64,000 nt of DNA, from the NCBI GenBank assembly GCA_027574665.1, contig CM050659.1, positions 18,577,001 to 18,641,000 of the forward strand, read 5' to 3'. The notes beneath the pieces are model-generated. The model was not told the origin of the DNA and made no database searches. It saw nothing but the letters and a program-made list of their open reading frames with translations. Shown piece by piece: positions 1 through 11,700 of the stretch (positions are counted from its first letter, which is position 1; each line of letters starts with the position of its first letter). The position numbers and the translations under genes are program-made. The DNA comes from Rhynochetos jubatus. Its lineage: Eukaryota > Chordata > Aves > Eurypygiformes > Rhynochetidae.

Positions 1-1400
1 GGGCTGCTGGGGGTGGGCACCGTCTGCACCCTGTCCCCACACACCTTGTCAGCACGGGCTGTGCTACGCAAGGGCAAAGGCTGCGGCTTCCCCTCCCCAG
101 ATACAGAGCAATCTCCTTGCATGGGCTTGGTGAGTCACAGCGCGAGCACCGTGCAAGGCTGGTCTTGCGTAGTGGCACTGACCCATGAGCAGCCAGTGGT
201 TACACGGGCTCCTTCTGCTCGCCGAAGCGGAGAAAAGCCTCCAGGGACTCTGCTTGCCAACCTCCCACGGCAGCAATCACAGGGTCCCTCCGCATGCCCC
301 GATCAATATTTACATGACGGTGACAGCATTAAGAGGCCCTCCCCCACGCACTGATACGGTGCCTCCAGCCATCCCATCTGGCCAAGGTCTGAAGGAAAAG
401 AAAAGATGAGCCTTGTACTGTATCTTGAAGGTCAGTAGGTTCAGGCATGTTTGAAAGTTTAACTAAGGCTTTGTGGCAGGTCATCTCCCTATTTCCTGAT
501 GTGGAAACAATTTTATTTAATACTTCATTGAAATAACAGACCGTTGCATAATACCCCCGACAACAGTCTTCAGTGCAAATCTGCTGCCCCAGACAGGTAA
601 AGCTCCGCCACGGCGTAATTAGCAGACTGTGAATTAAAAGCTCTGTAATGTCCACCCGAAGACAAGAGAGCGATCCCTTCCCTTCCCACATCAGTGCTGA
701 AGCGCAGCAACCACACGCCGGCGGCGAGGCCTCAGCCGATCACCCCAGGCCTGCACCCCTGCTCAATCCCTCTCACACCGCCGCAGCCACTGAAAAGGCG
801 CAGAACCTCACCCGTGACACTCCTCACACAATTTCCGCGGTGAGGCACAACAGGGCTTTTCCAAGAGCAGAGGTGCGAAGCTGTGTCACGCTAAAATGTT
901 GCACTGCAGCTCTGAGGCTCCCCACATTATTACAATGGGGGTGAAGTCTCTTTCCCCTCTCCATACACAACAAAAGGCAGCATCAAACGTGCACTGCGCT
1001 CTGCCCATCGCGCAAACACCGGAGGAGAACCACACCTCCTGTATCCCTTGAGCCTGAGAGCGCAGCCTGCAGGCAAGCGGTGACGAGCATCCCGCTCTGG
1101 AGTTTACATAGGAACACGTGAGGAGGTTCCTCGCTCCTAATGCAGATTTTCTTGCTGGCCCTTACTCACTGTCTTCCAGTTCTCCTGATTTCTGAGGTAG
1201 CACTTGCTTACGCACACAGAATCTCTATCTCCCCTGCAAGATAAGACCATGTGGGCTAAAGACAAGGTCCCTGCTGTGCACTGGGGAGAGCACTGACACT
1301 TTGGGATACAGCAGGTGATGTCTAGTTCACCTTTCAGAAAAGGGCACAGGAAGAAGGTAACACTAGTGAAAAATGTTTCCCAAACACAGTTTTGCCCAAT
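1..1400. other. GC-richer unique sequence at the left edge
   Basis: No gene is recognisable here. Overlapping short open frames occur on both strands but none resembles a protein family or shows a splice-bounded coding pattern. The stretch is visibly richer in G+C and in CpG than the DNA after 1.7 kb. It could flank a promoter or exon lying to the left of the window, but nothing here proves that. Confidence 0.5.
601..841. other. CpG cluster
   Basis: About 17 CpG dinucleotides fall within roughly 240 bases, including several in the run at 716-730. Bulk vertebrate DNA is depleted of CpG by methylation, so this density is unusual for the window. It is short for a classical CpG island. No TATA box, initiator or exon could be tied to it, so a promoter role is only a possibility. 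Confidence 0.4.
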
Positions 1401-2879
1401 AAGTCACAAATTCCATTGCTTGAATTTCACCTCGGAGCTGGTAAACAGTTGAACAAAGCCCCCGGGTAAAAGCCCATGGTGGGTGGTGACTCGAAACATC
1501 CAACACTGAGCTGCTGAAGACGTAAGGAAAATTCCTCTCCGAGATGCCAAGCGCAGCGGCGGGCAGGGAACAGCAGGACTCACCGGGGCTGTCCCGGGAC
1601 AGCAGCCTACGCGCAGCACCCTTTCTTCTCTCTGGCAAAACCACTGGGGCTGGCCTACAGCATCAATGGCAAAGCCAAAGAGATGCTGAAACACAGCAGG
1701 GCGGTGGAGGGGAGGGAAGGCTACTTCAGGAAGGCTCAGATTAAAGACTCAACTTCTGTTTTAAAGAAGGCTTTGAAGTAAGGCAGGTACTAAATTCTGC
1801 AGATGACTCAGCGTTACTCAGAGAACGGCCACTTACCAGGGTTCTCTGCCCAGCAGACACAGGCAGAACCCATCAGCCAGACAGGCAATACGCATTAACT
1901 GAGTGTTCTCAACCACATTTATATTTTTACTCTGCTCATCAAACAGAGTCAGAAATCTGATTTTTCCATCAAAATATTCAACTACTACTTTTCTCATTCC
2001 AGGCCAGCAGAAGGTAGATACAAGAAGGCCCATTAGGTTTGTCTATCTTGATCAGTTTTTACGAACTGCAAAGAAGTAAGAGTTTGGTACATCTTTCCTA
2101 TTAGTTGGGAAGGCAGAAAGTGGAGCCAGTCACTGACTACAGAGCAAGATCCACATTTTTAATGTGATGGCTCTAGCTTTGAAGAACGCAAGGGCGAGCA
2201 GCTCATGGGAAGCCCTGCAGATTCCCACCAGGTCGAGGCACAGCAGCATTGCCAGATATGAAGGCCAGACGTGGATCTGAATATCCCCAAAGATGGGGTG
2301 TTTGCCTCCAGCTTTAACGCAGGGGGTGGGTTTCAATGTTCCCAGCAGTCTGACTATGCAGATGGGACTATCTTTTCCTAACCATAAAGTCTAACTGCAG
2401 CTTGCCACTGGCAAGAAGGTCTCGCTATCCTTCTGCAGGAACGATTATGACCTTCCAGATACTGCACTGATTCAGGCATTAACATTTTTCACACTTCCCT
2501 GTCACAATAAAAAAAACATGCCCGCATTATCTGAATACAGACACTCGTGGGAGCCAGCATTAAGCAGACTTTCACAAGGTAACACAGATTCAAACAGATG
2601 GACAGACCCTGGGTTTTAAGCTGTACCATTCCACGGGGTTTCCTTTAGCCAACTTGATCACCTCCGAGGAAAGGAAGCTTTACACCTGATGCATCTGTGC
2701 TGCAAGACCCCCTGCCTTTAAAACGACTTTTCTGAGTGTTATTGGAAACAACAACATTAAGATAATGGCAAGACCAGCAGTGAGAAATTCACACGGGATG
2801 CAAAATAAATGAAATCAATTAGTATTATAAATACAGGCTGAGTTTCACGTGTCTCACATGTCAATTATTCATACTGAAC

Positions 2880-3470
2880 TTTTGAGACTTTATTATTAAC
2901 AGGTTTGTTTTGGCAAAAGCTATAAAAATGAAGAGAAAAAAACCCAACAGTGCTATTTTAAACTTGTGCCATCACACTGCAGTTTACATAGCTGCAAATA
3001 AAACGGAAGAATATTTTTATGAGCCATCAAATGGCTTAGCTAATACCAAGAGGCATTTACTAAAACAAAAATTTTGAACAAGCCTGCCTCGGAGCAAGCC
3101 CAATTTTGATTCTTCTAATTAAACAAAGAACAATTTATACCTGTATGGGAAAGTGGATGAGCCCTGTTTCAGTGTCAGCTCTGGTGCAAACGTACATTAG
3201 CTGAACTCATTGCTTTTGGGGTCAGCTGTCATTCTCTCCAAACTGCTCCCTGAGCAGATCACAGAGCAGATGGAAAAGGCCAGTTTGACATGACTCTTTG
3301 GCTTAATTATAGCATTACTAAAACAGCATATGGAGTTGGTATGTACTGTAGACTTTTAGCCAATAACTTTATTTCTCATAAATTCATTGATCTGCTTCAC
3401 TTGCTTTTCCTTGATCTTCAGTACATACATTCACTGTGATTGAATTAGTTTTACCTGTGCATTACTAGGT
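2880..3470. promoter_or_regulatory. Candidate conserved non-coding element
   Basis: The block is AT-rich, low in CpG, free of recognisable repeats and shows the mixed motif texture typical of vertebrate developmental enhancers. Visible motifs include a homeodomain-type TTAATTA in the stretch starting near 3303 and a CAGCTG E-box at 3223-3228. That E-box is followed directly by TCA, giving an adjacent TGACAG half site of TALE type on the other strand. Conservation cannot be judged from one sequence, so this is inference from composition and motifs only. Confidence 0.22.
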
Positions 3471-3724
3471 CAAGCTTCCTTAGCAAGTACAAGAGCTGTA
3501 AATCCACATTAACGTTCAAAGAATCACAGAATTTAAATTCAGTATCAAGTACAAGATCCTTTCCAAAACATCAGTATTTAAACTGATTCACTGTTTTCAG
3601 CGGTAATTGTGTCAGATCCCTTGAGTGATCCTGCGATTGCTCAGAGACGAGCAATGCCAGACTGGTCTAGTGACAAAAAGGCTTTGTATTACATAGACTA
3701 ACACCCCCTAAAGAATCATTGCAT

Positions 3725-3746
3725 CGCATATGCCTACCCATATGCG
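3725..3746. repeat. Short perfect inverted repeat
   Basis: Two 8-base arms, CGCATATG at 3725-3732 and its exact complement CATATGCG at 3739-3746, flank a 6-base spacer. The arms could pair as a small stem-loop. It is too short for a microRNA precursor and has no U-run after it. Each arm also contains a CATATG E-box-type hexamer. Confidence 0.6.
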
Positions 3747-6700
3747 GAACACAGCCCCAGCACAGTGCTACTGAAAGACAGCAAAAATAGGTCCAGCAGA
3801 AAGAGCAGAACAGATAAAATCCCTAGCACGCTACCTGGAAGCACGGGCAGTTTAGCATTTTAGCATAGCACCACTTCATTTCAATACCCTTGGTTTACAT
3901 TAATCACTGCAGTGTTCAAATCTGCAAAGTAACCACCTGTCAACACAAGGTTTAAACTCTTGACACTGATCCTCTGTTGGAAATTTTTCAGGAAAGGTGA
4001 AAACCAAATAAAATTGAAAACTGTCCATCTGGTCCCCTAAATACTGCAGTGATGTAGGTTTTGGTAACAGTTACGCATGTCAAGAATTCCATTTGCAACA
4101 CAGAAAAACTGTTCAGAGTTCAGATAGGATATCAGGGTGTGTTGGAGGTGCCGACATGATAAAAGATGAGAACCTGCCACCGTGGAAAGGCGTATTTTAC
4201 TGGGCTGTAACTATCACTGAAAATCCTCCAAGGTCTGTTATCACATAGAGGGTGCCTTGCAGCACTGGGTTGTACAGAATCCCGTATCACTGCCAAATAT
4301 ATCAAAACCAGAAAGCAGGAAAATCCAGCTCCTACTTGATTATTTTAATACCCTTTGCCTGCTTTCCTAAAAGGAGGAAATGGGAAAAGGACAGGGCTGT
4401 CAAATTGTCAGAGAAAGCAGTTCATTTCCAACCACTCTCTTTCTAAACAGTTCAGCTTTTTCCTGCTGGGCAGGAATGGAAAGAGGGAGCTGTTTGAGGG
4501 TTGGAGGGGGAGGGGGGAATCAGTAACAGCAATGAAAACTGTTGGGTTTCTGTGATTTCCAAATAGAACTTTCAGGGGGAAAAAAGCGCTTCATTTTGAA
4601 ATTTCATCATGAAATTAAAAAGAAAACAAAGATTTTCTTGTAAAAATATCACCCCTGAAACCCAATTTTCGAACAAGATTATGTGATTTAAAATCGCCTC
4701 TCAGCTCTTGGCTCTAACACAAGGCTCCTAATGCAGCAACTTGCCCCGACAAAGCACACTGTCAAACCTCCCACTGACAAACTCTTTTCAAAGCTGACTT
4801 AGGACCCTCGTAACACCTTTGACACCCCTTCTTCTTCACTTCACCTTTCTTAAAGTCAAATCCAACTCAAAGAATAAGGGTGGAAAAAGACAAAAGGCGG
4901 AAGCAACAAAAATGTATCCGTTTTGAAAAACTCTCACTGCTTAAAACATTAAAATGCCTGATTTAAGAGGCTGGTTTCTCACACTGCCACATTAACAAAT
5001 GATCACCATCAGCCTGCAGTTTAACTACTTACATGTATAATAGCAAAAATAGATGGATGGTGGTTAATGGCTCTTCATTTGTTTCCTGGGCAAGAAACAG
5101 ACCCTTTTCCATCAAATGGCAAGGAGGCACAAACTCTGAGGTGCCAGCAAGACTGTCTGCAGACGCTCTCGATTCCTTCTCCGTGTTTTCCGTGTCCCTC
5201 ACCTCTAGGACCCACTCCAGACCGCAGTGCGTGGCAAGCGACGGGATCTGAACCCACAGCAAGCACAGCTCTGCGGCAAAGAGCAACCGGGATCGAGTAC
5301 CACGGACAGAGGAATATCAAACAGGGAAAGAAAATGAGGCACAAGTGCAGAGGAATAAAAAGGAATGAAGCGAGTACTTCTGGATGCTCCTCACCAGACT
5401 CTCTCTGTCTCACTTGATTCTTGCGGCACTCAGCCTCAAAGCCACGTAAGCCTGCAACTGAATATTTTCTCCCACCCTGGTTAACAAAACAAAAGTTCCT
5501 CCTGTATTATTAAAACTCAGAAACACAGAAATGTCCCCTCTTGATGTCTGAGAAAGCAGAGGTAGATTTTGGCTGATCTTTATCTACTCTGGCATCCATG
5601 GAATCAGTACATAATGCTGGAGTTACTACCCCACACAACGCAAGCTGCAATTCTGTCTTTAAAGTGTGATGACCAAAGCTAACAGTTGCTTGTGGTAAAC
5701 ACAAACACCATGACCTCTGACCTTCATCCTGACACAACTCAAAACCGTGGTTTCAAGACTTACATGTTTGTTAAAGAGGGGTTATGGAGCTTCTATCTTC
5801 TGGGTCCCAGCAGGAGAAGCCTTTGGATTCAAGACTGGTCCTGTCATAGCCACCATCTCAAACCCCAAATCTCATGACAGCAACAAATTCTCTGTAACTC
5901 CAGCCACCCATCATCTGGTATAGAAACTTGAACCAAAGAATGCCCCAACTTTTCAAGGTACTACTTAGTGTTGTAACTTTGATTCATTTTTATGCTTCTG
6001 CTAAGACTTACTTGACTTACATCAACATAGTTAAGGGTTACAGGGTGAGAGAAGAAACTGAGATATTTCTGGATGGGATTTTTACAAGATTTAGCCAACC
6101 AAATGCCATTGGGAATTCCGAGCCAACAAAATCCAGTCCTATATACAGAGAGCTGCACTCCACCCTCACAAGATCATACATTTCAGCATCCGTAGTACAA
6201 GCAGATTTTAGCTATATTTTTACCATCCAATCTTTAATATTATAAAATTACTCTTCTCTGTAATGCTTGTCGACATAAAAAAGTTACCATGTTCACGTGA
6301 GGTTTACCAAACTTTCATATACGAATCTTAGAAGATTTCTCATTCACATTTGTCTTGGAATAATTTTACATCAGCCTGTTTCTGTCCAAAAGGCTTTGCA
6401 CAGTGAATCACATATCTGAAAGGCAACCAACCACCTCACATTAACGAAACACAACGGCAGTAAACCTTCAGTTAGCTGCAAGCATCACAAGTTACAAACA
6501 CACCCTCCAGAAGTGATCCCCCTCCCCGTTACTCCCCAAGAGCAAATGGGAACTTGAAAGAGGTCTCCTAAGAAATGCTTTTACAGTCACAGCACAAAAG
6601 CACAGGTGAAAAGCAATTTTTCCCACAGGTGCATCTCCCAGTAAGAAATAATTCCTCCTTCATCGTAGGAACAGAGAACAGACTTTTAGATAACCTAAAA

Positions 6701-8294
6701 TAGAAATTATTTGGGGCTATTAAGCAAGAAAAATACACTGCTTCTACCAAGCACCTAGCTGTTACGATTAGAAGCCAAACAGCATTTTCAGTACGATGAA
6801 CTTTCAAGGCAAAATTGGAATGTTTCAACTTGACAAATATAAAAAACCATAGAGGAAAAAATGCCCACCTAGGTTTTAAATGATGTTTTACATAACTCAG
6901 TTTGACACTTCAAAATACAGAATTTCGCTTGCACTTCCTTCACAACAAGGAAGACAGGCTGCACAGGACATAAAAGATGAGGTTATCTGCTCTGCTACTA
7001 CAGGCAGGACCTGGGTCCTGTTACCTCCTTGCTACGGCCTAAACTAGATTGTCCAACAAGAACTTGGTATGAAAGGCAAAATCGACCCTTGTCTCTCAAT
7101 ATTTACACAAGAACTGGGGTCAGCCCTTCCAACCAGGCCACGCGGTTTTACACGGCGCAGCACCACATGGAGTCCCCAGCAGTGGTCTGTGGGTGAGCTC
7201 AGCATGCCCAGTCCATTGCAGGGTCCCCTCAGGGGGTGACCTGGGCAGCAGTGACAGAGGTGGCCAGGCAAAAGCAACCTGTGTTGCCCAGGGTCTGCCT
7301 TAGGGATGCAAGAATGAAGATGTTGCAACTCAGGCACTATATGGGTGAAGAGCACGCAAAAAAGACAAAGGTGCCAACGCGATGGTATGGTTGAACATGC
7401 AACCAGCGGAGTCAAGACTGTCCACAGAATTGCTAAAATGCGGTATTCCTGAAGTCTCTAACTATAATTTTTTCAATGCCAATTTAAAAAAGTAAATACA
7501 TAAATAAGCAAACCAGCAGCAAGGTGGATTTAATGGACATAGAACAGAAGAAACCCTTTGTTCAGGTAACAAATTCCTGAAGTAATATCCTCAAATCAGA
7601 AAAAAGCACACAGTTCAGTAAAACCCAAAGCTGTGTTTTTAGTAAGAAAAAACATGTAGTCAGTAGCCTCATCTTAAAAGAGTCTCTTCTGGAGTGAAGC
7701 AGGAAACAGAAACTTTGGTCATCTGCAGCACTTGTGCACAGAATCAGTTTAAACATAATTAATGGTTTTCCTGCAGGCAGAGATTCCTGCAGGTACACTG
7801 TCGACAGCCTAATTTAACCTGCTCCAGACTCAAGGATGACAAAATTCCTGGGGAAAAGGCAAAATGAATTCTGTACCTGCAGCATTATCACACACAAAGA
7901 GAAGTTCATGTACCGAGTAACTGTATTTCAGATATTTCTTTCTTATCATAAACTCCAGCTCACAGGCACTGGGACTCTACAAAGCAGCATCAGAAGCAGC
8001 AACTGAGCTGCAGACTCCTGGGGAATTCAGAGAAATGGTTTTCTAAAACTATCTCCTCCTCTTTAGATATGACATGATATTCTCAGAGACTACCCACTAA
8101 TGTATGCAACTGAGAAAGCAGTAAGCAGAGAAGCGGGATGAATAAATAAAATAATTCTCTTCAACTTCTTACATCTCTTCAACAGAGATGAAAGTCTTTC
8201 CAGACTAAGTTTCTCAGAAGAAAATACAGTTTCTTTTGAAGAGTTGTTAGGACAAAAATTCATTTCTGGATCTTAGTCCCATCTCAACTGGCAA

Positions 8295-8708
8295 CAGGAA
8301 AACAGAGCTGGGGAAGGGTCTGGAGCACAATTCCTGTGAGGAGCAGCTGAGGGAGCTGGGGGTGTTCAGCCTGAAGGAGGCTCAGGGGAGACCTGATCGC
8401 TCTCTACAGCTCCCTGAAAGGAGGGTGCAGAGAGGGGGAGGTTGGTCTCTTCTCCTGAGTGATAGGCGAAAAACAGCCTCAAGTTGCACCAGGAGAGGTG
8501 AACTGTAGGAAAAACTTCTTCATGGAAAGGGCTGTCAGGCATTGGAACAGGCTGCCCAGGAAGGTGGGGAGTCACCATCCCTGGAGAGATTTAAAAAACT
8601 GTGGATGTGTCACTTAGGGACATGGTTTAGTGGTGGACTTGGCAGCGTTGGGTTAATGGTTGGACTCGATGTTCTTAAGGATCTTTTCTAAACTAAATGA
8701 TTCTATGG
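8295..8708 (+). mobile_element. CR1 LINE, 5'-truncated (3' end of ORF2 and tail)
   Basis: This is a fragment of a chicken-repeat-1 non-LTR retrotransposon in the plus orientation. It holds the C-terminal end of ORF2 after the reverse-transcriptase domain, then the short 3' UTR. Landmarks are the segment coding a decayed version of LRELGVFSL near 8346-8375, the conserved GTCAGGCATTGGAACAGGCT at 8529-8548, and a 3' end with the GATTCTATG octamer near 8698-8706. Frameshifts and stops make it non-functional. It shares its 3' sequence type with the copies at 22.8, 46.7 and 48.3 kb. CR1 copies are normally 5'-truncated on insertion, which fits the 414-base length. Confidence 0.95.
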
Positions 8709-11700
8709 TAATAAGAGTAGTGCTCTATTTTCTTCACATGCATGTTCTTATTTATTGTTGTTTTTAATCAAGAGCACAATGTTTTCACGTTACACAGCGC
8801 AGCCCAATAAAATCATCAGTACCTTTAACTGGAGGAATTCACTGGGGTGGATTTTCAGCATTAATGTTGCATTAACAGTAATTGCCTAATTATCACAAAA
8901 GGATCACAAGGAAAACAATTATGTAACAAAACTTATAATAGCTTATGCTAATAGGAAAACTATTGGAGATAACACTCATGTTTCAGGGTTTGAAGCTGTT
9001 TACAATGTTCATAGACCAGGGAGAGAGAGGGAATAATCAGTGCTGCTTGCTGTATGGCTTTTTTTGCTTGATCCTCCAAAAGATCTAATGCTGATACTGG
9101 GGTTTCCAATTTAGTTTTTTGTACCCAAATGCTTATTCAAACTTTATTAAACCATTGCAGTGCTTAGATGCATGGCGTAAGTTCATCCAGAGATTTGCCT
9201 GGCGAGGATGAAGGATGCTCAGCACCTCCCAGCTATTCCTCCCAGTTCCCATCCACGACCAGTCAGATTGGGAGCCCAGCTCTCCAAGAGCCCTGACACG
9301 CTTTTTCACCATCAACCCCCTGCTCAGTGGCTTTTTGTAAACACAGTTTTCTCTCAAGTTTTGGAAACCTTCACCTAAAACAAAACCAGGACTTCGCTTT
9401 AGCAGAGTGAGCGGATACAGTGATGATGAGTAAAGGGTGAGATGTGAAGTGTCAAGAGCAAAATCTCAGGTGGCTACTTGTGCCTGGGAGGCTTTGAAAG
9501 CCCAGGTGGAAGAGGACCATTGCAGGGGACTCTGGAGACTGCAGCCAGAGCCCAACTCAGAGCATCCTCACTCAGTCCAAAAAGAACTATGTCTGATCTG
9601 CTGAGTTCAAAGCACTCCAGGTTCATTCTCACAAGTTAGCACCATGATTTGAAGTGAATAATTTGATCATTGGAGATGTTCTGAAGTTAAGGAGCTACCC
9701 AACATCCATTACTTTCACTACTGTGTTGGGAACACAGTGCCTGAAGCCAAAATAATTTTTCTCCACAGCAGTCAGAGTTCAGGTCAGCGAGGCTCATTAC
9801 TGATGTGCACTGCCGTCATTCTGGACTATTTCCAATTTTCAGCTCCTGTTTAGACCCCTTAATTCACCCTGAATTATCGACAACTGGAGGATAATTAGTC
9901 CATCACTGCTTGGAAAAACTAGAGTGTTTTCTGTATTTCTTTCTGATCACTTAAGCTGGCACACAGTACTACCTTATACCACAATTTTGCACTTTACTCT
10001 TATTAAAGTCTTTCACCTCCTGTTTCTTAACATTGAGATACTGAACAATTGTTGGCCTCGTTCTAAAATAAAAGTTCACATCACATTTGAGCTGATGCCT
10101 TCCAGCCAACCTCTGCCAAACACAATTTGCTTAAAAACCTAAACCGAGCTAGATGGGTTTGGATAACAAACTTGTGGCAAAAACTGCTTTATAAATAAAC
10201 CTTGTAGCAAAAAAAAAAAAAAAAAAAGAAGAGTCTCACAGAGAAAACCTGACTCCACATAACGAGAGGAGATATTCAAGTGTATCAATACACTCATCCG
10301 AAAGGTTCTGCTAATTAAAACCAAATGACTCCTTACAAATGGAGCAGCAGTTTAGCTGGGTTTGAGTAGGCAGCATGTGACTGCTTTCAGTTCCTGAAAA
10401 TGTGACAGACATAACAGACAGACGTTGAGTAAGAAGCCACTGCCTCCACACGCGCTGAGGGCCAAACCAGCTTCCTTGTAGTGGCACTGTGATTCTGAAA
10501 CACAGTACGAACGGGTTGGAGGTTTTTCTACAGGAACGTACTTATAGCCACGTTAGAATTATTGCGACGGCCATCAGATGCGGTCTTCTGATGGAGGAAA
10601 CCCTCCAGTGGGCCTCTTTCAAGAGCTGCATACGGACTCAACTAAAGAAAAACCACAGATTTTAAACTTGATGCTACAAATGGATCTTAACACGGTCAGA
10701 AAACATTGAGCGAGTTTAGAAGTCTCAGATTATTTATCATATGCACAAGGTGTTCTTTACGATGCCATTAAAGAAAAACCAGATCTCCCTTCCTCACACA
10801 CGCTAGTCATACCTCTGAAACCGTGTTTGTTCCACCTAAAGCACAGGTGGCTACAAAACCACCAGGATGGCAATCACATGAACTTACACAGATAGACTTT
10901 AAGTAGGGGCAATAATAACATCAGCTACTTATTAGGGTTACATTTCCACAAAAACGTTTGAAGTTCCTGCATAAATATAATTAACTTTTTAGCCATCAAG
11001 AAAACTGTTTCAGATCAAAACTGTTCTCAAGTAATTACACTGGCAACCATCCCTAGCATAAATTTCAGGTATTTAGTATCTCTCAATATTTGACCTTTAA
11101 TCAGGATGAGCTTTTGGTGTGCCTTGAAAGCTGTAGTGGAAAGTATATCAATAATGACAAATAGGAAATAAATTCTATGTGCTCCAAAGTCTCAAAAAGA
11201 AAAAGGGGAGAAAGCCAGTTTTAAGAAAAAGGGAACTGAAAAATGCTTGAAAATTTAGGAGTTAGGATGGAGAAAAATAAAACCGCCTTTTATAAATTAA
11301 TTCTTTATGAAAATTCCAGAGTCACTTAATTTTCTCTGAATCTTTTCAGACACCACACAAACCTGTTTAAAAAACCAAACCACCCAAAAACCACCATGCC
11401 ATTGCACATGCTAATTTAGAAAGCTCCAGGTGATCATCACCAGTTCACCTCTGACCCTTCCTAAACACTCAGCGTGTTAGATGCAGAGTGCTTTTGTCTT
11501 CTCTATGAAGTAAAAAGCATAGCTATTTGTTATCATTAGAAGCCTGGCAGAGATGCTTTCAGAGACTCTTTTCTGTTGATGGAAGCCAATTCGTTGGAAA
11601 GATAGGGAATCTGAGCTCTTGAAGTTCATTGAGAAGTTAAGCTGGCATCTATCTCGCTACCTGGTGTATTCACAAAATGAATTCATTAATCTATCATGTT

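Larger units (their letters stand above)
1401..8294. other. Unique non-coding sequence, no gene seen
   Basis: The stretch is AT-rich with scattered moderate-GC patches (5.1-5.4 kb, 7.1-7.3 kb). Open frames are short, overlap on opposite strands and match nothing I recognise. No repeat family was identified. An enhancer-like block (2880-3470) and a small perfect hairpin (3725-3746) are listed separately. Confidence 0.5.
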
